The translations under genes were made by a program, and so were the position numbers. This document shows positions 44,235-51,732 of a DNA stretch of 64,000 nt, in pieces. The notes beneath the pieces were generated by a model, which was given only the letters and a program-made list of their open reading frames with translations, had not been told where the DNA came from and searched no databases. Source of the DNA: CALZKI01 sp045124055 (GTDB lineage Bacteria > Bacillota > Clostridia > Lachnospirales > Lachnospiraceae); NCBI GenBank assembly GCA_045124055.1, contig JBGVKZ010000051.1, forward strand, positions 124,001 through 188,000. Direction: 5' to 3'. Position 1 is the first letter of the stretch. Each line of letters begins with the position of its first letter.

Positions 44235-44265
44235 GCCTCGGAAGTATAATTCCGAGGCGTATTTT
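44235..44265 (+). terminator. intrinsic terminator of the liv operon
   Basis: A 9-bp stem GCCTCGGAA / TTCCGAGGC with a GTATAA loop is followed by GTATTTTA. Sequence on the left is A-rich (AACAAAAAG), so it may serve the convergent lexA too. Confidence 0.85.
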
Positions 44266-44319
44266 ATGTAATTATGTATAAATATAGTAAAATTTTGATA
44301 AATCGAAATTGGCAATTCC

Positions 44320-44934
44320 TTAATGGAACAATCTGAAAACTCCATAAACTTTACCAAGAATCTGACAATCTTCCACAATAATTGGTTCCATTGTATCATT
44401 TTCCGGCTGTAAGCGGATATGTCCATTCTCTTTATAAAAAGTCTTAACCGTAGCAGAATCATCTATCAAAGCGACTACTGTATCACCATTATGTGCGGTA
44501 TTACAAGACTGAACAAAAATCTGGTCTCCACTATAAATACCAACATTAATCATTGAATCGCCCTTTACTTTTAATATAAAAGATTCCCCTTGTGGTAAAA
44601 TCTCTGCTGGAACAGGAAAGTAGCTTTCAATATTTTCTTCAGCTAAAATTGGTTGCCCAGCGGCCACAGTACCAATGACCGGCAAACTTACCATTTCTGT
44701 ACGAACCATCTGGAATGTGTCATCACAAATCTCAATAGCACGTGGTTTAGTAGGATCACGACGAATATATCCATTTTTCTCTAAAGTGGATAAATGAGCG
44801 TGCACACTGGAAGTTGATTTTAAATCTACCGCTTCACAAATTTCTCGAACAGCAGGAGGATATCCTTTGTCTAAAATTTCCTGCTTAATAAATTCTAAAA
44901 TTTCTATCTGTTTTTGAGTAATTTTTCCTGCCAT
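44320..44934 (-). CDS. lexA: LexA repressor
   Basis: The 204-residue repressor has an N-terminal winged helix (ILEFIKQEILDKGYPPAVRE, KSTSSVHAHLSTLEKNGYI). The self-cleavage site Ala92-Gly93 lies in VAAGQP, with catalytic Ser127 in KGDSM and Lys164 in ATVKTF. It represses the SOS regulon and cuts itself when RecA filaments form. I use ATG 44934 with GGAGGAATTGC upstream. Candidate operators lie between it and the divergent yneA-like gene. Confidence 0.97.
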   Translation of the reverse strand: MAGKITQKQIEILEFIKQEILDKGYPPAVREICEAVDLKSTSSVHAHLSTLEKNGYIRRDPTKPRAIEICDDTFQMVRTEMVSLPVIGTVAAGQPILAEENIESYFPVPAEILPQGESFILKVKGDSMINVGIYSGDQIFVQSCNTAHNGDTVVALIDDSATVKTFYKENGHIRLQPENDTMEPIIVEDCQILGKVYGVFRLFH

Positions 44935-44958
44935 ATGCAATTCCTCCTATATAAATTT

Positions 44959-44987
44959 ATTTTAACATATGAAAATCGAAAAAGCAA
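44959..44987 (-). promoter_or_regulatory. promoter of lexA
   Basis: On the minus strand TTGCTT (44982-44987) and TAAAAT (44959-44964) are 17 bp apart, with TG one base before the -10. The first candidate LexA box lies just upstream. Confidence 0.7.
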
Positions 44988-44997
44988 ACATATATTC

Positions 44998-45011
44998 CGA
45001 AAAAATGTTCG
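44998..45011. promoter_or_regulatory. candidate LexA box A
   Basis: CGAAAAAATGTTCG resembles the Firmicute box CGAACN4GTTCG, with one change in the left half. It lies 11 bp upstream of the lexA -35. Confidence 0.6.
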
Positions 45012-45030
45012 ATTTTTTGTCCGAAAAGTA

Positions 45031-45059
45031 TTGACAAACGAACAACTGTTCTGTATGAT
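45031..45059 (+). promoter_or_regulatory. promoter of the yneA-like gene
   Basis: TTGACA (45031-45036) and TATGAT (45054-45059) are spaced by 17 bp. LexA box B occupies most of the spacer. Confidence 0.8.
45039..45052. promoter_or_regulatory. candidate LexA box B
   Basis: CGAACAACTGTTCT has an intact CGAAC left half and GTTC in the right half of the CGAACN4GTTCG consensus, and sits between the -35 and -10 of the yneA-like promoter, where binding would block polymerase. Confidence 0.78.
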
Positions 45060-45068
45060 ATGCTTATT

Positions 45069-45082
45069 AGAACAAATGTTTG
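45069..45082. promoter_or_regulatory. candidate LexA box C
   Basis: AGAACAAATGTTTG keeps GAAC and GTT in the same spacing as box B. It covers the region just after the likely start of transcription of the yneA-like gene. Confidence 0.6.
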
Positions 45083-45104
45083 TTTATAATAAGAGGTGGT
45101 ACAT

Positions 45105-45479
45105 ATGAAGAATTTGAAATGTAGAAATAAGAATTGTTCCAATCGTCGCAACAAAGAAATACTAAAACAGAATAAGAGAAATCTTTTTATGCTACTGATA
45201 ACGGTATTCCTTGTAAATATTATCTTTATTGTAACTGGCATTACAGTCAATGCTAAAGGAAATGAAAAACCTTTATATAAATATTATCAGAGTTATATGG
45301 TAGAGAAGGGCGATACACTTTTATCCATTGCATATGATATGAATGTAGATTCTTGCACAGAAAAGCAGATTGAAGAATGTGTCGACGAAATGATTTCTAT
45401 CAATTCTTTAGACCATAAGGGTACTATTTGTTATGGGAACTATATTATTGTTCCTTATTATTCGGAAGAATATCGTTAA
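45105..45479 (+). CDS. YneA-like SOS cell-division suppressor, LysM domain
   Basis: The 124-residue protein has a basic Cys-containing N-terminus (MKNLKCRNKNCSNRRNKE), one membrane helix at about 26-46, and a LysM-type segment from about residue 64 (YMVEKGDTLLSIAYDMN to NYIIVPYY). In Bacillus, the gene divergent from lexA is yneA, an SOS-induced LysM membrane protein that delays division. The same position and architecture support that role here; the sequence itself is diverged. ATG 45105 has AGAGGTGG upstream. Confidence 0.78.
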   Translation: MKNLKCRNKNCSNRRNKEILKQNKRNLFMLLITVFLVNIIFIVTGITVNAKGNEKPLYKYYQSYMVEKGDTLLSIAYDMNVDSCTEKQIEECVDEMISINSLDHKGTICYGNYIIVPYYSEEYR

Positions 45480-45551
45480 AAAAGTATTTATAAAAAATGT
45501 GGAGAGAAGTGTTTGTTTATATAAAAAATCTCTGAAATTATGTGTGGTGTT

Positions 45552-45591
45552 TCTCAAAAGTTAGACTGAAATTTGAATCGAACTTTTGAGA
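45552..45591. repeat. 11-bp inverted repeat with 18-nt loop
   Basis: TCTCAAAAGTT (45552-45562) and AACTTTTGAGA (45581-45591) are exact inverted copies between the convergent yneA-like and recombinase genes. There is no T-run directly after either arm, so it is not a canonical terminator; a T-rich stretch on the minus strand follows some 20 nt on. It may still end transcripts of the recombinase gene. Confidence 0.65.
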
Positions 45592-45613
45592 GTTCACCTC
45601 ATAATTTTAGGGA

Positions 45614-46684
45614 CTAATCTTTTCTTAAATGAACAGCTTTTGCGGCCTGTCGTCTTCGTTCGTCGGCTTGTGCGGCATAATGCTTACGAGTCGTATTTAC
45701 ATCTTTATGACCTAGTACATCAGCTACTAAATAAATATCTCCAGTTTCTTTATATAGTGTTGTACCATAGGTACTTCGTAATTTGTGTGGAGTGATTTTC
45801 TTTAAACTGGTAACTTTAGAGGCATATTTTTTTACCAGATTTTGCACAGCACGAACCGTAATTCTCTTTTTCTGTAAAGAGAGAAAGAGTGCATCTTCGT
45901 GACCGGTTTCGGCAATAATTTCTTTGCGAAATTCCAGATAATCTTTTAAAGCATTTTCGACTTCTTCACCAAAGTAAATAATGGCTTCATACCCACCTTT
46001 TCTGAGGATTTTAATACCATTTACCTGAAAATCAATATCTTTTATATTTAAACCCACGCATTCAGATACACGGATTCCTGTTCCAAGTAGTAAGGTAAGA
46101 AGTGCCAAATCACGTTTTTCTGTCTTTGAGTGATATTTTGCTTCAGATTTTGTCAAATTTGAGCCGTTTTCCACTAAGTCAAGTAAATTAGCTACCTCAT
46201 CGCTTTCCAAACGAATAATCGCCTTCTCGTGTTTTTTGGGCATACTCACAAGAACAGCAGGATTCTTTTCAATAAGTTCAGATTCAAAATAGTAGTTGTA
46301 AAAGCTTCGCAAAGAAGCTAACTTTCTTTCTTTGCCGTTCTCATTATTCATAACTTCTTTGCCGTCTTTTATGTAATAAGTTAAATATTGCAAATATTCT
46401 TCAATATCTTCTCTGGTAATCTTATCCAGGATTTCCAGTGGAAAATCTTTGATTTCCATTTTTTTTAGTTGACTATTATTTTCGTGCATAAATTCAAAAA
46501 ATAGTCTTAAATCATATGCATAGGCAAGTCTAGTTCTTGCTGAAGTGTAGTCTTCAATGTTTTTAAAGAATCGACCACAAAACCGCGGTAACTCATTTAA
46601 TACTTGTCTCATTTTTTGAACGTTTTTAATATCTTCCGCTTTATGATAGTTATTTAAATTTTGTGGATTATTTTGATTCTCCAT
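45614..46684 (-). CDS. tyrosine recombinase, XerC/XerD-like
   Basis: The 356-residue protein has a SAM-like N-terminal domain (about 45-150) and a catalytic domain with GTGIRVSECVGL (Arg), the Lys of LRKGG, TPHKLRSTYGTTL (His-x-x-Arg), DVLGHKDVNTTRKHYA (His and Tyr). All the expected catalytic residues are visible. Xer enzymes resolve chromosome dimers at dif. No att-like repeats or phage genes are near, so I favour a housekeeping Xer over an integrase. Its N-terminus has an extra Asn/Lys-rich 20 residues. It overlaps the ttcA-like gene by 17 bp. Confidence 0.88.
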   Translation of the reverse strand: MENQNNPQNLNNYHKAEDIKNVQKMRQVLNELPRFCGRFFKNIEDYTSARTRLAYAYDLRLFFEFMHENNSQLKKMEIKDFPLEILDKITREDIEEYLQYLTYYIKDGKEVMNNENGKERKLASLRSFYNYYFESELIEKNPAVLVSMPKKHEKAIIRLESDEVANLLDLVENGSNLTKSEAKYHSKTEKRDLALLTLLLGTGIRVSECVGLNIKDIDFQVNGIKILRKGGYEAIIYFGEEVENALKDYLEFRKEIIAETGHEDALFLSLQKKRITVRAVQNLVKKYASKVTSLKKITPHKLRSTYGTTLYKETGDIYLVADVLGHKDVNTTRKHYAAQADERRRQAAKAVHLRKD

Positions 46685-47402
46685 TTAATTTATTCCAACC
46701 TTTCAAATTACTGGTAGTAATGGCAGTAAACATACGGCTTTTTACTCCAGGGGTTTCTTTATTAATGTCTTTTAAAAGTTGTTTTACATATTCTCGTTTT
46801 GTATATCCATCTGCTGGACAAGGACTTTTAACAACCGGCACATTATTTTTATTTACGAAGCCAATCACATCTGCCTCGGTCATATAAATAAGAGGTCTGA
46901 TTACAGTGATTTGTGTCCGGTCTAAATAGGTGACAGGAGAGAAGGTGTGAAACCTTCCTTCATAAATTAGTGACATCATCATAGTTTCTACAACATCATC
47001 TTTATGATGAGCATAGGCAACTTTATTGCACCCAGCTTCCTTAATAGCGTCATTTAAAGCACCTTTTCGCATTTTTGCACATAAGGAGCAGGGATTTGAT
47101 TCCTTTCGTTCGTTAAAAATAATATTAGCAATATCTGTTTTTATAATTGTATATTCAATGCCAAAATTCTGACATAGCTTTTTGATTGCTTCTAAATCTA
47201 AATTATCAAAACCTAAGTCCACGGTAACAGCGTGTATATCAAACTTTTTCGGATAAAAGATTTTTAAAGAATTTAATGCATATAATAAGGTTAAACTATC
47301 TTTACCACCGGAAATTCCAACGGCAATTTTATCTCCATCTTCAATCATTTGATAGTCGTCAACGGCACGTCTTACATAGCTTAGAACTTGCTGTAATTTC
47401 AT
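46668..47402 (-). CDS. TtcA-like tRNA 2-thiocytidine biosynthesis protein
   Basis: The 244-residue PP-loop ATPase has IAVGISGGKDSLTLL at about 25-40, the CxxC pair NPCSLCAKMRKG, and a later Cys in KSPCPADGYTKR. TtcA adenylates cytidine 32 of tRNA for sulfur transfer, using an iron-sulfur cluster held by these Cys. I use ATG 47402 with GGGAGA upstream; a longer frame to 47510 runs into the divergent gene. Confidence 0.9.
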   Translation of the reverse strand: MKLQQVLSYVRRAVDDYQMIEDGDKIAVGISGGKDSLTLLYALNSLKIFYPKKFDIHAVTVDLGFDNLDLEAIKKLCQNFGIEYTIIKTDIANIIFNERKESNPCSLCAKMRKGALNDAIKEAGCNKVAYAHHKDDVVETMMMSLIYEGRFHTFSPVTYLDRTQITVIRPLIYMTEADVIGFVNKNNVPVVKSPCPADGYTKREYVKQLLKDINKETPGVKSRMFTAITTSNLKGWNKLNGESK

Positions 47403-47424
47403 ATTTTTTCTCCCTAAATTTCTA

Positions 47425-47452
47425 TTGTTATGTCTATTATATATGTTATACT
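47425..47452 (+). promoter_or_regulatory. promoter of the AI-2E family gene
   Basis: TTGTTA (47425-47430) and TATACT (47447-47452) are spaced by 16 bp, with TG one base before the -10. Confidence 0.65.
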
Positions 47453-47483
47453 GAAATAAGTACATTAAAAAAGAGGTAATTTT

Positions 47484-48809
47484 ATGAAAATCAAATTTGA
47501 AAAAAAACATATAGAAATTGGAATTATATCATTTCTGGTAGTAGCTTCCTCAATATTATTTTATTATTTCCTATTTCATCATACATCTCTATTCGGTGCT
47601 CTAAATAAAATTTTTAAAATTGTCTCGCCTATTATTTATGGTTTTATTTTAGCATTTTTAATGACACCAATTCTAAATTTTTTAGAAAATAGAGTTGTAA
47701 AAGTTTTATTAAAAAAATGGCATATAGATGTTGTAAAACAAAGAAAAATGATACGTGCCATATCTTTGATTTTAACGGTTATTTTAGTCATTGCAATGAT
47801 TTATGGATTTTTTGCAATGCTGATTCCAAGATTAAAAGATAGTATTGTAAGTATTGTTTTACAATTTGACACATACATTACTAATTTCGAAAAATGGATT
47901 AATGGATTTTTAACAGATAATCCAGATTGGAAGATAGCTTTTAATGATTTTTTAGACAAGTACTCTGGAGAATTCAGGACATTCTTGAATGAAAACGTAT
48001 TAAATAAAATCGACGTTGTAGTTAAAAGTGTTTCATTAAGCTTAATTAGTATTATCAAGGTTTTGTGGAACTTAATTATCGGTTTTATTATTTCAATTTA
48101 TGTTCTTGGAAGCAAAGAGACATTTTCCGGACAGAGTAAAAAAGTAGTTTATGCACTTTTTAATAAAAAAATTGCAAACAATGTCGTAGAATCTGGAAGA
48201 TTTATTAATAAAACCTTTATGGGATTTATTTCAGGAAAGATTGTAGATTCCATTATTATTGGATTTTTGTGCTTTATTGGTACAAGCATTATAGGAACAC
48301 CTTATGCCTTATTAGTCAGTGTTATTGTAGGTGTCACAAATATTATTCCATTTTTTGGACCTTTCCTTGGTGCAATTCCAAGTGTGTTATTAATATTGAT
48401 TATTGAGCCAATTCAGGCATTATATTTTGTTTTATTTATTCTTTTCTTACAGCAGCTTGACGGCAATGTCATCGGGCCAAAGATTTTAGGAGGTTCAACA
48501 GGGCTTTCTGGATTTTGGGTCATTTTTGCAATTACTTTATTTGGTGGATTATTTGGTGTAGGTGGAATGATTATAGGTGTACCATTCTGTGCGATTGTGT
48601 ATGCAGGTGTACGAGTACTGGTAAATAAGCGTCTCGAAAAAAAAGATATGACGATTAATACAGCAGATTATATGAATTTGGATAAAATTAATGAAGAAGG
48701 AGTTTTTGTAGAAATTGCTGAAGAAACGATAGAAAATAAGAAATTTCGCTTCCGAAATCTTCCAATTATCAAAAATATTTATTCCATATTTAAGAAAAAG
48801 AGTCATTAG
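47484..48809 (+). CDS. AI-2E family transporter
   Basis: The 441-residue membrane protein shows the family arrangement. Two N-terminal helices with IYGFILAFLMTPILNFLE lead in, a helical region of about 100 residues follows, and then several helices with ISIYVLGSKETF, VTNIIPFFGPFLGAIPSVLL and LDGNVIGPKILGGSTGLSGF. The last part is charged and cytoplasmic. The family includes autoinducer-2 exporters and Na+/H+ antiporters, so the substrate is open. Confidence 0.9.
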   Translation: MKIKFEKKHIEIGIISFLVVASSILFYYFLFHHTSLFGALNKIFKIVSPIIYGFILAFLMTPILNFLENRVVKVLLKKWHIDVVKQRKMIRAISLILTVILVIAMIYGFFAMLIPRLKDSIVSIVLQFDTYITNFEKWINGFLTDNPDWKIAFNDFLDKYSGEFRTFLNENVLNKIDVVVKSVSLSLISIIKVLWNLIIGFIISIYVLGSKETFSGQSKKVVYALFNKKIANNVVESGRFINKTFMGFISGKIVDSIIIGFLCFIGTSIIGTPYALLVSVIVGVTNIIPFFGPFLGAIPSVLLILIIEPIQALYFVLFILFLQQLDGNVIGPKILGGSTGLSGFWVIFAITLFGGLFGVGGMIIGVPFCAIVYAGVRVLVNKRLEKKDMTINTADYMNLDKINEEGVFVEIAEETIENKKFRFRNLPIIKNIYSIFKKKSH

Positions 48810-48831
48810 AAGCTAGAAAGAGTAGTAGTAT

Positions 48832-49290
48832 ATGAAATTTTTAATACAAAGAGTAAAAAAAGCAAGTGTAGAAATTGAGTCTGCCATATATTCTGAAATT
48901 CAAAAAGGTTATTTAGTACTTGTAGGAATTACAGGAGATGATACCAAAGAAATTGCTGATAAAATGATTCAGAAAATGGTGGGACTTAGAATTTTTGAAG
49001 ATGAAAATGGAAAAACAAATTTAAGTCTTAATGATGTTGATGGGGATTTGTTAATTGTTTCACAATTCACTTTATATGCTGATTGTAAAAAAGGTAATCG
49101 TCCTTCTTTTGTTAAATCTGGCAATCCAGAGTTTGCAAAAGAAATGTACCAATATATTTTACAAAAAACCAGAGAAATTTATGGTAAAGAAATATTTAAA
49201 GGTCAATTTGGTGCTGATATGAAAATTTCGCTTATTAACGATGGACCTTTCACTATTATGCTTGATTCTGCGGAAATTTGTAAGGGATAA
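48832..49290 (+). CDS. dtd: D-aminoacyl-tRNA deacylase
   Basis: The 152-residue DTD starts MKFLIQRVKKASVEIE and has the SQFTLYADCKKGNRPSF block and the cross-subunit NDGPFTIMLDS near the end, where most members have GPVT. It removes D-amino acids from tRNA. The Val to Phe change keeps the Gly-Pro pair that gives specificity. Confidence 0.95.
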   Translation: MKFLIQRVKKASVEIESAIYSEIQKGYLVLVGITGDDTKEIADKMIQKMVGLRIFEDENGKTNLSLNDVDGDLLIVSQFTLYADCKKGNRPSFVKSGNPEFAKEMYQYILQKTREIYGKEIFKGQFGADMKISLINDGPFTIMLDSAEICKG

Positions 49291-49370
49291 AATATTATAT
49301 AAATATTTTGTAATATAAAATTATAGTTATAATATGGATTTATAAAATCTAATAATTTAAAGGATAAAAA

Positions 49371-49406
49371 AGAGGTATATATCTTTGATGATATGTACCT
49401 CTTTTT
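49371..49406. terminator. bidirectional intrinsic terminator after dtd
   Basis: A 13-bp stem (AGAGGTATATATC / GATATGTACCTCT, one T-G pair) with a TTTGAT loop ends in TTTTT, with AAAAA on the left. Confidence 0.88.
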
Positions 49407-49615
49407 CTGTATTACTAAATTATCCAATGATTAATGCTTTATAGTTAAGCAAATATGATGGCTTTTGATTATGCTTAAAAGAACTGATTAAATGGTGACA
49501 GCCACTATTCATAGTATAAACTATTCGTTAAAGTTGTCTTTTGCGAATAGTTGTTCTTATCTTTTAAAACACCTCAAATACCATTTTCTTATAGTTATAA
49601 ATGTGAATCTGCATA
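49407..49615. other. AT-rich intergenic region with inverted repeats
   Basis: No gene is seen between the dtd terminator and the minus-strand kinase-like gene. The clearest structure is an exact 9-bp inverted repeat, AACTATTCG (49519-49527) and CGAATAGTT (49544-49552), with a 16-nt loop, preceded by ACTATTCATAGT (49504-49515), which repeats the CTATTC core. No T-run follows, so a terminator is unlikely. Confidence 0.5.
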
Positions 49616-50242
49616 TTATTTTGATAATTTTTCAAAGTTTTCTATGTATTGAATAATTAAATCAACAGTTCCATCAATTCCTAAAACACTACTGTCAATA
49701 GATAAATCGTAAGTATCAGAGCGTCCCCATTTATTAGAAGAATAATAATTGTAGTAGCTTTGACGTTGTTTATCTTTTTTGGTCATCATATCTTTAGCCT
49801 TTTGAGCTGTTAAATTATATTTTTCCATAATACGCTTCGTTTTTGCATCTTCTTTTGCATGAATAAAGATGCTGACACAGTTTTCGTAATCGTTTAAAGC
49901 ATAATCTGCAAGACGTCCAACAATTACGCAAGGACCTTCGTCTGCAACCTTTTTAATCGTGTCAAATTGGGCTAAAAAAACTTTATGGCTAATGGGCATA
50001 TCGGTGAATGATGATGCATTATAACCGAAGGAATAAGTATCCATAACTAAATTGTATAAGAAGGAACTTGTAGGTCTTTCGTCGTGAATTTCAATCATTT
50101 CTTCACATATTCCACTGTCTTTGGCAGCTAGAGATAAAAGTTCTTTATCATAACATTTAATACCAAAATGTGCTGCTACTTTCTCTCCTATTTCTCTACC
50201 GCCAGAGCCAAATTGACGACCGATTGTAATGATTGTTTTCAT
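49616..50242 (-). CDS. cytidylate kinase-like family protein (second copy)
   Basis: The 208-residue protein starts ITIGRQFGSGGREIGEKVAA and has CVIVGRLADYAL and KKDKQRQSYYNYYSSNKW, the same blocks and the same length as the paralogue at 43,597. The two differ widely elsewhere, so this is an old duplication. Substrate unknown. GGGGGTG lies before ATG 50242. Confidence 0.88.
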   Translation of the reverse strand: MKTIITIGRQFGSGGREIGEKVAAHFGIKCYDKELLSLAAKDSGICEEMIEIHDERPTSSFLYNLVMDTYSFGYNASSFTDMPISHKVFLAQFDTIKKVADEGPCVIVGRLADYALNDYENCVSIFIHAKEDAKTKRIMEKYNLTAQKAKDMMTKKDKQRQSYYNYYSSNKWGRSDTYDLSIDSSVLGIDGTVDLIIQYIENFEKLSK

Positions 50243-50289
50243 AAAAACACCCCCATATATTTTATCCTTTAAAGTATATAAAAATTATA

Positions 50290-51198
50290 CTATAAAATGT
50301 CTAATAAGTGTAAAAAATAATTTGGTAAAGGTGCATCAAATTCCATATATTCATTAGTTCTTGGATGAAGAAATCCTATGGTTTTTGCATGCAAAGTTTG
50401 TCCCTCTAACTTGAAAGGACAAGAACGATTTGAATATACATCATCGCCTAAAATTGGGTGCCCAATGCTTGCCATATGCACTCGAATTTGGTGAGTTCTG
50501 CCGGTTTCAAGCTGGCATTCAATATAAGTATATTTATCAAATCGTTTTAACACTTTATAGTGCGTTACCGCATTTCGTCCATTTTTGGCGTTTATAGCCA
50601 TTTTTTTACGGTCAACCTCACTTCTACCGATAGGCTTGTCTATCGTGCCAGAATCGTCTTTTAAGACGCCATAAACAATAGCATGATACTTTCTTGTAAT
50701 AGAATGTTCCTTTAACTGTGCTGCAATATGGTTATGAGAGACATCATTTTTACATACGATTAGTGAGCCGGTAGTGTTTCTGTCAATTCGATGCACAATT
50801 CCAGGCCTCATTACACCATTGATACCAGATAAGCTGTCTTTACAGTGATATAAAAGTCCATTTACAAGAGTATCCTGATAATGTCCTGCAGCTGGGTGAA
50901 CTACCATATTTTTGGGCTTATTCACAATAATAATATCGTTATCCTCATATAAAACATCTAACGGAATATTCTGTGGCAAAATTTCGGGTTCAACACTCTT
51001 TGGCAAATAGAAACAAACTTCATCATCTTCTTTTACTCTGTAATTTGCCTTTACTACCTGATTATTTACTGAAACCAAGCCGTCTTTTATTAATTTTTGA
51101 ATATATGACCTGGATAATGTATCCATTAAAATGGATAGACATTTATCAATGCGTTCATCTACCAGGTCTTCCTGAATCTGAAAGGAAAATTTATCCAT
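50290..51198 (-). CDS. RluD-like 23S rRNA pseudouridine synthase
   Basis: The 302-residue protein has an N-terminal S4 domain (DERIDKCLSILMDTLSRSYIQ split near 14-34) and the RluA/RluD catalytic motif HRIDRNTTGSLIVCKND, then ETGRTHQIRVHMASIGHPI. RluD forms pseudouridines in helix 69 of 23S rRNA. It abuts lspA, the same order as lspA-ylyB in Bacillus, which supports an RluD-type role. Confidence 0.92.
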   Translation of the reverse strand: MDKFSFQIQEDLVDERIDKCLSILMDTLSRSYIQKLIKDGLVSVNNQVVKANYRVKEDDEVCFYLPKSVEPEILPQNIPLDVLYEDNDIIIVNKPKNMVVHPAAGHYQDTLVNGLLYHCKDSLSGINGVMRPGIVHRIDRNTTGSLIVCKNDVSHNHIAAQLKEHSITRKYHAIVYGVLKDDSGTIDKPIGRSEVDRKKMAINAKNGRNAVTHYKVLKRFDKYTYIECQLETGRTHQIRVHMASIGHPILGDDVYSNRSCPFKLEGQTLHAKTIGFLHPRTNEYMEFDAPLPNYFLHLLDIL

Positions 51199-51732
51199 TT
51201 ACTTTATCTCTCTATATTTGTTCTGCTTAAAGTTTAAAAATTCCAAATCTTTTTCCTTTAATTGAAATACTAAAACAATTAAAGTACCAATCATTCCAAA
51301 ACTAACCCAAATATCTGATAGATTAAATACTGGGAAATTTAGTGAAGAAAAATAAATGAAATCTACTACAAATCCATAGATAATTCGGTCTAGTAAATTT
51401 CCTATACTCCCAGACATTATAAAAATCAGCCAGATATTTAAAAATGTAAACTTTTTCTGATTCGGCAAAGCAAAAAGAAAAAACAAAATTAAGCAGATAA
51501 ATATGGCAGAAATAAAAATAAAGAAAAATCTCTGATTATTTAAAGTTCCTAAAATTCCACCATAGTTTTCTAGATATGTGATTTCTAAGGTATCCTGTAT
51601 CAAAATATAATTTTCTTTTTTACAATGTGCTAACGCCAAATATTTGGTGATTCGGTCAATTACAATTAGTAATATCAAACAAATCAAATCCCATATAAGA
51701 ATTCTTTTCTTGAATACATTCTTTTTATTCAT
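51199..51732 (-). CDS. lspA: signal peptidase II (lipoprotein)
   Basis: The 177-residue membrane protease has four hydrophobic segments. The catalytic Asp residues are in GSIGNLLDRIIYGFVVDFI and FPVFNLSDIWVSFG. It cuts prolipoproteins such as LivJ and the DD-carboxypeptidase of this window. I use ATG 51732, with TGAGGA upstream; an ATG at 51744 lacks a site. It overlaps the end of aroB by 8 bp. Confidence 0.93.
   Translation of the reverse strand: MNKKNVFKKRILIWDLICLILLIVIDRITKYLALAHCKKENYILIQDTLEITYLENYGGILGTLNNQRFFFIFISAIFICLILFFLFALPNQKKFTFLNIWLIFIMSGSIGNLLDRIIYGFVVDFIYFSSLNFPVFNLSDIWVSFGMIGTLIVLVFQLKEKDLEFLNFKQNKYREIK

Noticed and set aside
45552..45591. A dif site
   Set aside because: The arms do not resemble the known Firmicute dif sequence and the 18-nt spacer is too long.
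45614..46684. Recombinase as integrase of a mobile element
   Set aside because: No att repeats, excisionase, phage or conjugation genes nearby; it overlaps a tRNA-modification gene and lies in core sequence.
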